From assembly GCA_937952095.1 (NCBI GenBank), contig CALFYG010000019.1, positions 1-11,687 of the forward strand: 11,687 nt of DNA. Reading direction: 5' to 3'. The translations under genes were made by a program, and so were the position numbers. This document shows positions 6,359-11,687 of the stretch, piece by piece (position 1 is the stretch's first letter; each line of letters begins with the position of its first letter). The notes under the pieces are model-generated. The model did not search any database. It saw only the letters and a program-made list of their open reading frames with translations, and had not been told where the DNA came from. The stretch comes from an uncultured Micrococcales bacterium. GTDB lineage: Bacteria; Actinomycetota; Actinomycetes; S36-B12; UBA10799.

Positions 6359-7429
6359 TCAGGAGCCCAGGAGCCGATCGACCACCCGCGCCGTGGCTTT
6401 GCCGTCCTCCTCGGGGCAGAACCGGGCACGGGCTTCAGCCACCGGTACGGGTGCCTGCGGGGTGCCGCCGGCCAACCACTGCTGCAGGGTCGAGAGGTCA
6501 CCGGTGCGCGGACCGGGCAGTTCGTCATCGGCCAGGTACACACCGCGCGGATAGTCCATGGGTGTGAAGAAGATGACGTGTGAGCCCGTGGCGAGGAAGT
6601 CGAACGCGACACTCGAGAAGTCGGTGATCACGGTCCGGCATCGTGCCAGTACCGCGTTGGTGCCGATCTCCGGCGGCACCAGGTAGGGCACGAGGCGGGC
6701 ATCCCTGGCGGCCCGCGCCGCGAGTTTTCCGTGCACCCGCAATACGGGCCGGGTACCCTTCGGAACCGCCTGCGCGATGGCGGCCATCCGCCCCGCCACC
6801 TCGTCGAGGTCGTCCACGGCTTCCGTGTACGTCGCCTGCTGCCAGGTCGGGGCGTACAGGACCAGGTCCGGGTCGTCCCCCGGCACGAACTGCACGTCGA
6901 TGCGCGGCGAACCCACCTCCACGACGTTCCCGGTGTCGACACCGTAGGCACCGGCGTACATGGCGCTGGTCATGTACGGACTCGTGGACAGCAGGACGTC
7001 CGCGGCGGCGAAGTTGGCGACGGTGTTGGCGATCTGCGAGTAGGGCGCATCCACGTCGCGGCCCATCCGCTTCAGGGGGGTTCCATGCCAGGTGTTCAGG
7101 TAGATCTGGTCGTCCCGCTTGTCGAACAAGGGCGGGAACGTGACGTTGTTGACCACGTAGCGGGTGGTGGCCAGAGCGCGGTAGTACGCCGCCGACCGGT
7201 AGCGCACGCTGCGCACCCGCGGATCATCGAACGGCACCGGCTCCCGCAGTGCCCAGACCAGCGGCAGATCGGTGCGCACGAGCAGGTGCTCGGCGATCGC
7301 AGCCGGATTGCAGGCGACGGCAGTGCCTTCGAAGGCTTCGAGGAGAACAGCGTCGCGCAGCGGCGCCCGGCGCCAGCGCGCATACATACGCCGGGCAGCC
7401 GACCTCGCCACGTTCCGCACGCCACTCAC
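6359..7429 (-). CDS. CDP-glycerol glycerophosphotransferase family protein (TagF-like)
   Basis: A 356-residue member of the Glyphos_transf (TagF/TarF/TarL-type) family, expected to add glycerol- or ribitol-phosphate units from a CDP-activated donor to a cell-wall polymer. It has the canonical motifs in order: WHGTPLKRMG at 114-123 (catalytic-type His115), VGSPRID at 172-178, YAPTWQ at 192-197, RVHGK at 231-235 (His233) and TDFSSVAFDFLATG at 269-282. MDYPRGVYL at 291-299 follows. A basic N-terminus (RRMYARWRR, about 13-21) could bind membrane; no signal peptide or transmembrane helix is present. It is a catalytic-domain-only protein, much shorter than bifunctional TagF proteins. The GTG start at 7429 follows a TAGCCT box by 6 nt. 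Divergent from the GT4 gene across 28 bp. The exact polymer cannot be deduced. Confidence 0.9.
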   Translation of the reverse strand: MSGVRNVARSAARRMYARWRRAPLRDAVLLEAFEGTAVACNPAAIAEHLLVRTDLPLVWALREPVPFDDPRVRSVRYRSAAYYRALATTRYVVNNVTFPPLFDKRDDQIYLNTWHGTPLKRMGRDVDAPYSQIANTVANFAAADVLLSTSPYMTSAMYAGAYGVDTGNVVEVGSPRIDVQFVPGDDPDLVLYAPTWQQATYTEAVDDLDEVAGRMAAIAQAVPKGTRPVLRVHGKLAARAARDARLVPYLVPPEIGTNAVLARCRTVITDFSSVAFDFLATGSHVIFFTPMDYPRGVYLADDELPGPRTGDLSTLQQWLAGGTPQAPVPVAEARARFCPEEDGKATARVVDRLLGS

Positions 7430-7457
7430 GCGAGCAGGCTACCCGTAGGGTGGGCGC
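7430..7457. promoter_or_regulatory. Compact 28-bp bidirectional leaderless promoter
   Basis: The whole gap reads N6, the reverse complement of TAGCCT (7436-7441), CCCG, TAGGGT (7446-7451), N6. The minus -10 box is 6 bases from GTG 7429 and the plus -10 box is 6 bases from GTG 7458. The two boxes are 4 bp apart. Any -35 contacts must fall inside the opposite gene. ACCC-GTA-GGGT (7441-7451) is also a short dyad, so a bound protein could control both directions. Confidence 0.55.
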
Positions 7458-8510
7458 GTGAGAGTTCTGCACCTCATCTCCAGTAGCGGCGTCTACGGCG
7501 CGGAGAAGATGGTCGTCGGCCTGTGCGAGGCACTCCCCCGCTACGGCGTGCACCCCACCCTCGAGGTCTTCGACAACGCACACAGCCGCAATGTCGAGGT
7601 CGCGGACTACGCGCTGACGTTCGGAGTTCCAGTGAAGCTGTTGCCGTGTGGCGGGCGACTCGACGGCTCGGCCGTACGCCGACTGCGTCGTGACATCAGG
7701 GATCTGAACATCGACCTTGTCCACACCCACGGCTACAAGGCGAACCTGTACGGATTCTTCGCCACTCGCGGTGGGGTACCCATGGTTGCGACGAACCACA
7801 GGTTCGACACCGGCCCGCAGAACCGGTTCGACAAGCCGGTCCTGCGGCGGGCGGCCGCCGTGTTCGCGGTGTCGGATGAGGCCCGCGACAGCCTGCGGGA
7901 GCAGTACGGCATCGATGACGCCATGACGATCCCCAACGGTGTCGACCCCGCCGCCTTCGAGGGTGCGACCCCGGCCATCGACCTTCCGCACCCGCTCATC
8001 GGCATGGTCGCGCGGCTGGCCCCGGAGAAGGCACCGGAGGACTATCTCGCACTCGCGGCCGCGATCCCCGAGGGGCATTTCGCGGTGGTGGGCGACGGTC
8101 CGCTGCGTGAGGAACTGCAGCAGCGGGCCACTGCAAACGTGCACTTCCTCGGATTCCGCGACGACATGGCCGGGGTGTACGCGAGCCTGGACGTGTTGGT
8201 GCAACCCTCGTACCGCGAAGGCATGCCAATGACCATCCTCGAAGCAATGTCGGCCGGCGTCGCGGTGGTGGCCAGCCGCGTGGGCGCCGCCGAGGATGTG
8301 ATCGACGACGGACGGACCGGTCTGCTCTACGAGCCCGCCGATGTGCCGGCGCTGGTCGCCGCCGTGCGGAACCTGATCGACGACGATCGCACCCGTACCG
8401 GCATCGGGAAGGCGGCGCAGGCCGCCGTGAGGGCAGACTTCACCGTCGACGAGATGGCGCGACGGTACGCCGAGAACTACCGGAGGGTCCTCGGGCGTAC
8501 CCAGGGGTGA
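7458..8510 (+). CDS. GT4-family glycosyltransferase
   Basis: A 350-residue retaining GT-B glycosyltransferase, expected to use a nucleotide sugar (UDP- or GDP-linked) at the cytoplasmic membrane face to build a glycolipid or polymer. The N-terminal acceptor domain starts MRVLHLISSSGVYGAEKMV, the usual Gly-rich loop. VHTHGYKANLYG (88-99) and IPNGVD (158-163) come next. The C-terminal donor domain has GMVARLAPEK (182-191), VGDGPL (211-216) and the EX7E motif with Glu254 and Glu262 (REGMPMTILEAMSAG). No transmembrane helix. The GTG at 7458 is preceded by TAGGGT at 6 nt and no Shine-Dalgarno. It is paired divergently with the TagF-like gene, which suggests a shared surface-polymer task (inference). 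Sugar and acceptor are not readable from the sequence. Confidence 0.92.
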   Translation: MRVLHLISSSGVYGAEKMVVGLCEALPRYGVHPTLEVFDNAHSRNVEVADYALTFGVPVKLLPCGGRLDGSAVRRLRRDIRDLNIDLVHTHGYKANLYGFFATRGGVPMVATNHRFDTGPQNRFDKPVLRRAAAVFAVSDEARDSLREQYGIDDAMTIPNGVDPAAFEGATPAIDLPHPLIGMVARLAPEKAPEDYLALAAAIPEGHFAVVGDGPLREELQQRATANVHFLGFRDDMAGVYASLDVLVQPSYREGMPMTILEAMSAGVAVVASRVGAAEDVIDDGRTGLLYEPADVPALVAAVRNLIDDDRTRTGIGKAAQAAVRADFTVDEMARRYAENYRRVLGRTQG

Positions 8511-8546
8511 GCGCTCGCGGATATCGAGAACGCCGCCGACCGGGGT

Positions 8547-8693
8547 CTAGAACCGGAACCAGCCACCACGCGGCTTCGGCGGGCACGAGCAGCGCTGCTC
8601 GGCGGGCAGGTGACCGAGGATCTGCTCGACGTGGTTGCCACAGCCGGAGTACGAGGCCTTCTTACAGGTCGGGCAAACGGCGGGACTGCACAC
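8547..8693 (-). CDS. Small Cys-rich zinc-knuckle-like protein, 48 residues
   Basis: A short gene easily missed. GTG at 8693-8691 runs to TAG at 8549-8547. A strong Shine-Dalgarno, GGAGGA (8706-8701), sits 7 nt upstream. The protein has six cysteines and two histidines: Cys2, Cys7, Cys10, Cys18, Cys35, Cys37 with His21 and His28. It reads C-x4-C-P-T-C, then SGCGNHVEQIL (16-26), then RCSCPPKP (34-41) and a short aromatic/basic tail WFRF. From memory, small actinobacterial proteins with C-x2-C, GCG-x-HV and RC-x-C occur widely as unnamed conserved proteins, probably zinc-binding. The ribosome binding site, the clustered ligands and its divergent position from rocD support a real gene. Function unknown; metal buffering, a redox role or a protein-protein adaptor are all possible. 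Confidence 0.75.
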   Translation of the reverse strand: MCSPAVCPTCKKASYSGCGNHVEQILGHLPAEQRCSCPPKPRGGWFRF

Positions 8694-8713
8694 GTGATCT
8701 TCCTCCAAGTCCA

Positions 8714-8725
8714 GGGGTATACCCC
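8714..8725. promoter_or_regulatory. Perfect 12-bp palindrome upstream of the Cys-rich gene
   Basis: GGGGTATACCCC is exactly self-complementary and is followed by two more C on the plus strand. It lies 20 bp upstream of the start of the small Cys-rich gene, where it would overlap a TATACC -10-like element on the minus strand. It could be an operator, perhaps of a metal-sensing regulator given the cysteine-rich product (inference). Confidence 0.45.
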
Positions 8726-8729
8726 CCTA

Positions 8730-8746
8730 CCGTACCAGGCGTACGG
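8730..8746. repeat. Second inverted repeat in the rocD upstream region
   Basis: CCGTAC (8730-8735) and GTACGG (8741-8746) are perfect reverse complements around five bases. It sits 4 bp from the palindrome at 8714-8725 and 32 bp upstream of the rocD -10 box, a possible regulator site for either divergent gene. Confidence 0.35.
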
Positions 8747-8778
8747 CTCGGCGTGCCCTGTGCCGCCCCGCTCGGAGG

Positions 8779-8790
8779 TACGGTGGTGCC
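8779..8790 (+). promoter_or_regulatory. Leaderless-type -10 box of rocD
   Basis: TACGGT (8779-8784), six bases, then ATG 8791. A GGAGGT (8774-8779) overlaps it 11 nt from the ATG, so a leadered mRNA starting further upstream is also possible here. Confidence 0.45.
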
Positions 8791-9990
8791 ATGGACAGCG
8801 CCTCGTACATCGCCCTGGAGGAACGCACGGGGGCCCACAACTACCACCCCCTGCCGGTGGTGGTCACCGAAGCGGAGGGAGCCTGGGTCACCGACGTCGA
8901 AGGGCGACGTTACCTCGACTTCCTGAGCGCCTACTCCGCGCTCAACTTCGGGCACCGGCACCCGCGCCTCACCGACGTCGCACACAGGCAGCTGGACCGG
9001 CTGACCCTCACCTCCCGTGCGATCCACTCCGACCAGCTCGGTCCCTTCTGCGCCGAGCTGACAGATCTCGTGGGCCTCGACCGGGCGCTGCCCATGAACT
9101 CCGGGGCGGAGGCGGTGGAATCGGCGATCAAGACCGCGCGGGCCTGGGGGTACCGCCACAAGGGCGTACCCGACGGCGAAGCCGTGATCCTCGTGGCCCA
9201 CCAGAACTTCCACGGCCGCACCACCACGATCATTTCCTTCAGCGACGATCCGGTCGCCCGCAACGACTTCGGGCCTTACACGCCCGGGTTCCAGGCCATC
9301 GCCTACGGCGATCTCGAGGCACTGACCACGGCACTGGAGAACCCACACGTCGTCGCGTTCCTCGTCGAGCCCATCCAAGGTGAGGCGGGGATCATCGTCC
9401 CGCCCGAGGGGTATCTGCGCGAGGTGTCGAGGCTGTGTCGCGACGCGAACGTGCTCTTCATCGCCGACGAGATCCAGTCCGGCCTCGGCCGCACGGGTCA
9501 CACCTTGGCGTGCGACGCCGAAGGGGTCACGCCCGACGTCCTCCTGCTCGGCAAGGCCCTCGGGGGAGGGATCGTCCCGATCTCGGCGGTGGCCTCGCGC
9601 AGCGACGTCCTCGGCGTCCTACGCCCCGGCGAACACGGCTCCACCTTCGGCGGGAATCCGCTGGCGCTCGCGATCGCGCGCGAGGTCATCGCGATGCTCG
9701 GCACCGGCGAGTACCAGCGGCGAAGTGCTGAGCTCGGCGAGCACATGCTGCAGCGCCTGACAGGTGAAGCCCCGGCCACGGTGCGCGAGGTGCGCGGGCG
9801 GGGACTGTGGGCCGGCGTGGAGGTGCATGAGCAGTTCGCTCCGGTGCGCCCTCGGTGCGAGGCCGCCCTCGATCTCGGCGTCATCGTCAAAGACACCCAT
9901 GCGACCACGATGCGCTTGGCGCCGCCGTTGACCATCTCGCGCGAGGACCTTGACCACGGCATCGACGTCGTCCTCAAGGTGCTCGCGTGA
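8791..9990 (+). CDS. rocD: Ornithine--oxo-acid aminotransferase
   Basis: A 399-residue PLP-dependent class-III (fold type I) aminotransferase that converts ornithine and 2-oxoglutarate to glutamate-5-semialdehyde and glutamate, linking arginine to proline/glutamate. The ornithine-specific N-terminus GAHNYHPLPVV (14-24, Tyr18) is kept. So are LSAYSALNFGHRHP (45-58), NSGAEAVE for PLP phosphate (103-110), FHGRT (140-144) and VEPIQGEAG (192-200). ADEIQSGLGRTG (225-236) carries the PLP Asp226, and LLGKALGGG (252-260) has the Schiff-base Lys255. GEHGSTFGGNP is at 280-290. Along its length it resembles human ornithine aminotransferase minus the mitochondrial leader. Its stop overlaps the rnhA GTG (GTGA). 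ddaH, a usual partner, lies upstream on the other strand. Confidence 0.95.
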   Translation: MDSASYIALEERTGAHNYHPLPVVVTEAEGAWVTDVEGRRYLDFLSAYSALNFGHRHPRLTDVAHRQLDRLTLTSRAIHSDQLGPFCAELTDLVGLDRALPMNSGAEAVESAIKTARAWGYRHKGVPDGEAVILVAHQNFHGRTTTIISFSDDPVARNDFGPYTPGFQAIAYGDLEALTTALENPHVVAFLVEPIQGEAGIIVPPEGYLREVSRLCRDANVLFIADEIQSGLGRTGHTLACDAEGVTPDVLLLGKALGGGIVPISAVASRSDVLGVLRPGEHGSTFGGNPLALAIAREVIAMLGTGEYQRRSAELGEHMLQRLTGEAPATVREVRGRGLWAGVEVHEQFAPVRPRCEAALDLGVIVKDTHATTMRLAPPLTISREDLDHGIDVVLKVLA

Positions 9991-10418
9991 CGGTCCATGC
10001 CTTCACTGATGGCGCATGCTCGGGCAACCCGGGTCCCGGTGGGTGGGGTGTCGTTCTGCGGTGGAACGGCCACGAGAAGGAACTGTTCGGCGGCGAGGCG
10101 CAGACCACGAACAACCGGATGGAACTCATGGCGGCGATCAGCGCACTGGAGTCCCTGACCCGGCACTCCGAGGTTGTGATCACCACTGACTCCACGTACG
10201 TGCTCAAGGGCATCACCGAGTGGTTGCCCAGTTGGAAACGCCGCAACTGGCAGACAGCGTCGAAACAGCCGGTCAAGAACGTCGACCTGTGGCAGCGACT
10301 CGACGCGGCGGTGAACCGCCATGAGGTCTCGTGGGAGTGGGTGAAGGGCCACAACGGTCACCCCGAGAACGAACGGGCGGACGAACTGGCCCGGCGGGGC
10401 ATCGAAGACGTGCGGTGA
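9987..10418 (+). CDS. rnhA: Ribonuclease HI
   Basis: A 143-residue RNase H type 1 that cuts the RNA strand of RNA:DNA hybrids during replication and R-loop removal. All active-site residues are present: Asp8 in FTDGACSGNPGPGG, Glu46 in NNRMELMA, Asp68 in TTDSTY and Asp132 in NERADELARRG, plus the flexible-loop His122 (VKGHNGH). The length is close to the E. coli enzyme (155), and the basic WKRRNW region (83-88) matches the handle of bacterial enzymes. The GTG start at 9987 overlaps the rocD stop by 4 nt, so expression should depend on rocD translation. It converges with the NDH-2-like gene, with 15 bp between stops. Confidence 0.96.
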   Translation: MTVHAFTDGACSGNPGPGGWGVVLRWNGHEKELFGGEAQTTNNRMELMAAISALESLTRHSEVVITTDSTYVLKGITEWLPSWKRRNWQTASKQPVKNVDLWQRLDAAVNRHEVSWEWVKGHNGHPENERADELARRGIEDVR

Positions 10419-10433
10419 GGCGGACCCGCCGCG

Positions 10434-11297
10434 TCAACCCGTCCCCGGCACCCGGGGCTCGCGTTCGTTGGTCAGTGAACCCCGCGCCTGCTCCAACGTG
10501 AATGTCCGCTCAGCACGGCTGCGGCCGATGAAGGCCACCGCCCAGTGACCCAGCGTCGAGACCTTCTCCTGGAACCCGACCAGGTACAGGATGTGGATGA
10601 ACAGCCAGGCACACCATGCGATGAAACCCCGCAGTTCCAGCCGGCCGACGTTGGCCACCGCCCGGAAACGCGAGATCGTGGCCATGCTCCCCTTGTCGAA
10701 GTAACTGAACGCCTCCTGCTCGGGTTTGCCCTCGAGCCGGGCGCGGATCTTGCCCGCGCTGAACTTGGCCCCCTGCATGGCCACCTGCGCCACACCCGGC
10801 AGGTCGTTGAGCGCGATCATGTCGCCGAGCACGAACACCTCGGGGTGACCGGGCAGTGTCAGATCCGGCTGGACCTTCACACGACCGGCACGGTCCACGT
10901 CCGCCCCGCTCTGCTGAGCGACCTGCTTGCCCAGCGGCGAGGCCTGCACGCCGGCGGCCCAGATCACGCAGCGCGAGGCGATGTGTTCGACGCGTCCGTC
11001 GCGGTAGCGGACCTCCACCCCCGTCTCGTTCACGGCGTCCACGAGCCCCTGCAGCCGCACGTCGATGCCCATCTTCGTCAGCTGCTCCTGGGCCTTGACC
11101 GACTGGTGTGCACCGAAGCTGCTCAGGACGTGGTCGCCGCCCTCGATGAGGATGACGCGGGCCTTCCTCGGATCGATGTGCCGGAAGTCGTTCTTGATGG
11201 TTCGCCGGGAGAGTTCGATGATCTGCCCGGCCAACTCCACCCCCGTGGGCCCCGCGCCGACGACCACGACCGAGGTGTCGATGTCGCTCCCGGTCAC
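10434..11297 (-). CDS. N-terminally truncated type II NADH dehydrogenase-like protein
   Basis: A 287-residue open frame matching only the C-terminal part of type II NADH:quinone oxidoreductase (Ndh). It starts just before the NADH-binding motif VVGAGPTGVELAG (12-24). DPRKARVILIEGG (42-54) follows, then IWAAGV (112-117), the FAD-contact VFVLGDM (154-160), YFDKGSMATISR (199-210) and C-terminal hydrophobic helices for membrane attachment (about 224-258). The N-terminal FAD-binding Rossmann half, about 170 residues with the first GxGxxG, is absent. In frame, a stop occurs at 11357-11355, and no other frame up to the window end resembles the missing part. Full activity is unlikely. Yet the GTG at 11297 follows TAACGT by 7 nt and the frame has no interruption. 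It may be a decaying gene, a half-protein with a new role, or the product of a rearrangement. Confidence 0.82.
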   Translation of the reverse strand: MTGSDIDTSVVVVGAGPTGVELAGQIIELSRRTIKNDFRHIDPRKARVILIEGGDHVLSSFGAHQSVKAQEQLTKMGIDVRLQGLVDAVNETGVEVRYRDGRVEHIASRCVIWAAGVQASPLGKQVAQQSGADVDRAGRVKVQPDLTLPGHPEVFVLGDMIALNDLPGVAQVAMQGAKFSAGKIRARLEGKPEQEAFSYFDKGSMATISRFRAVANVGRLELRGFIAWCAWLFIHILYLVGFQEKVSTLGHWAVAFIGRSRAERTFTLEQARGSLTNEREPRVPGTG

Positions 11298-11310
11298 CCG
11301 GTCAACGTTA
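11298..11310 (-). promoter_or_regulatory. Leaderless-type -10 box of the truncated NDH-2-like gene
   Basis: On the minus strand TAACGT (11310-11305), seven bases, then GTG 11297. It suggests the shortened frame is transcribed from its own start. Confidence 0.35.
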
Positions 11311-11355
11311 CCCGTCGTCCACAGTGCACCCGACGGGCGGGAAGGGCCCGCATGC

Positions 11356-11406
11356 TAGACTGATCGGCAGTCTTTTCACCCAATTCGCAACCTGAGATCG
11401 AGGGGG
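11356..11406 (+). promoter_or_regulatory. -10 box and ribosome binding site of the DUF3073 gene
   Basis: TAGACT (11356-11361) is a good -10 element about 50 bp before the ATG, and GAGGGGG (11400-11406) is a Shine-Dalgarno 6 nt from ATG 11413. Unlike most genes here, this one has a leader of roughly 45 nt. No clear -35 box is seen. Confidence 0.5.
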
Positions 11407-11412
11407 TCACGC

Positions 11413-11687
11413 ATGGGGCGCGGCCGTCAGAAGGCGAAGCACACCAAGGTGGCGCGGGAGCTGAAGTACTTCAGCCCTGACACGAACTACGGGGCTCTGC
11501 AAGAGGAACTCGGCGGGAATCCCCGCCTCGAGGAAGACCTCGCCAAGTGGTCGGAGTACATCACCGACGACGAGGACGAGCTCGACAAACCCAAGGGCGA
11601 GGGCAAGCCCAGCGCCGAGATCCGCATCGACGCCATGCGGCGCGCCATCGACTGGGCGCAGAGCACCAGCGGCCGCGGCCGCGGCAA
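11413..11687 (+). CDS. DUF3073 family protein (partial, 3' end beyond the window)
   Basis: The first 91 codons of a gene that runs off the window. The start MGRGRQKAKHTKVARELKYFSP is the conserved basic N-terminus of DUF3073, a small actinobacterial protein family without known function, rich in basic residues first and acidic residues later. Here an acidic stretch follows at about 40-60 (ITDDEDELDKP). The protein then continues with a helical IRIDAMRRAIDWAQ segment (70-83) and an RGRG-type tail (88-91), longer and less acidic than the DUF3073 proteins I remember. In actinobacteria the gene is often near purine biosynthesis genes, which cannot be checked here. It diverges from the truncated NDH-2-like gene. 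The ATG is supported by its ribosome binding site. Confidence 0.82.
   Translation, partial: MGRGRQKAKHTKVARELKYFSPDTNYGALQEELGGNPRLEEDLAKWSEYITDDEDELDKPKGEGKPSAEIRIDAMRRAIDWAQSTSGRGRG

Noticed and set aside
7224..8204. 326-codon minus-strand frame spanning the TagF-like/GT4 junction
   Set aside because: It is opposite GT4 motifs and has no recognisable domain; it would bury the divergent promoter.
8714..8730. CsoR-type copper operator
   Set aside because: CsoR-like sites have TACCC before GGGTA; here the halves are in the opposite order (GGGGTA then TACCCC), so I do not assign that regulator.
8507..8926. 139-codon plus-strand frame overlapping the GT4 stop and the rocD start
   Set aside because: It crosses the palindromes and the rocD promoter in the wrong frame, its translation is Arg/Ser/Thr-rich without motifs, and it conflicts with the Cys-rich minus-strand gene.
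8662..9501. 279-codon minus-strand frame opposite rocD, and similar long frames at 9498-10361 (minus), 1763-2548 (plus), 5328-6023 (plus), 6731-7486 (plus) and 10545-11363 (plus)
   Set aside because: Each is antisense to a gene with catalytic motifs and is explained by GC-rich codon bias.
10419..10430. GGCGG-AC-CCGCC as a bidirectional terminator between rnhA and the NDH-2-like gene
   Set aside because: Only a 4-5 bp stem with a tiny loop and no T-run on either strand; too weak to call.

Overview
The window looks like chromosomal DNA from a high-GC actinobacterium (Actinomycetota). The evidence is the strong G/C third-position bias, frequent GTG starts, a GuaB1-type GMP reductase with CBS domains, a DUF2510 protein, a DUF3073 protein, and many genes whose start codon lies 6-7 nt after a TAnnnT -10 box, the layout of leaderless transcripts. 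I cannot name the genus. I saw no phage, transposon, tRNA, rRNA or CRISPR.

Layout, left to right. (1) 1-2604: a ROK-family regulator whose sugar-kinase residues are lost, with a 9-bp inverted repeat just before its start, converging on guaB1 (purine salvage, minus strand). (2) 2605-3970: a METTL7-like class I methyltransferase and a DUF2510 protein, each with its own promoter-like box; the second ends exactly where the minus-strand ddaH ends. (3) 3971-6284 (minus): a tightly overlapping three-gene operon of a TagF-like CDP-glycerol glycerophosphotransferase, an NTF2/SnoaL-like protein and dimethylarginine dimethylaminohydrolase (ddaH). (4) 6359-8510: a second, more canonical TagF-like enzyme (minus), and a GT4 glycosyltransferase (plus) facing away from it across a 28-bp gap. 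That gap is filled almost entirely by two back-to-back -10 boxes. (5) 8511-8790: a 48-codon Cys-rich zinc-knuckle-like gene (minus) and two palindromes upstream of rocD. (6) 8791-10418: rocD (ornithine aminotransferase) overlapping rnhA (RNase HI) by 4 nt. (7) 10434-11687: an NDH-2-like oxidoreductase lacking its N-terminal FAD half (minus), and a divergent DUF3073 gene cut by the window edge.

Function. Two themes interleave. One is cell-surface glycopolymer (teichoic-acid-like) assembly: two glycerophosphotransferase-like proteins and one glycosyltransferase. The other is arginine/ornithine catabolism: ddaH and rocD, which neighbour each other in other actinobacteria. Here the surface genes lie between ddaH and rocD, and ddaH is translationally coupled behind a glycerophosphotransferase gene. 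Most genes are housekeeping or accessory types of known family. The points worth a second look are the repeated leaderless-promoter layout, the 28-bp divergent promoter, the missed Cys-rich small gene with its palindromes, and the half-length NDH-2 gene with an apparently intact promoter. I see no evidence for a wholly new multi-gene system.
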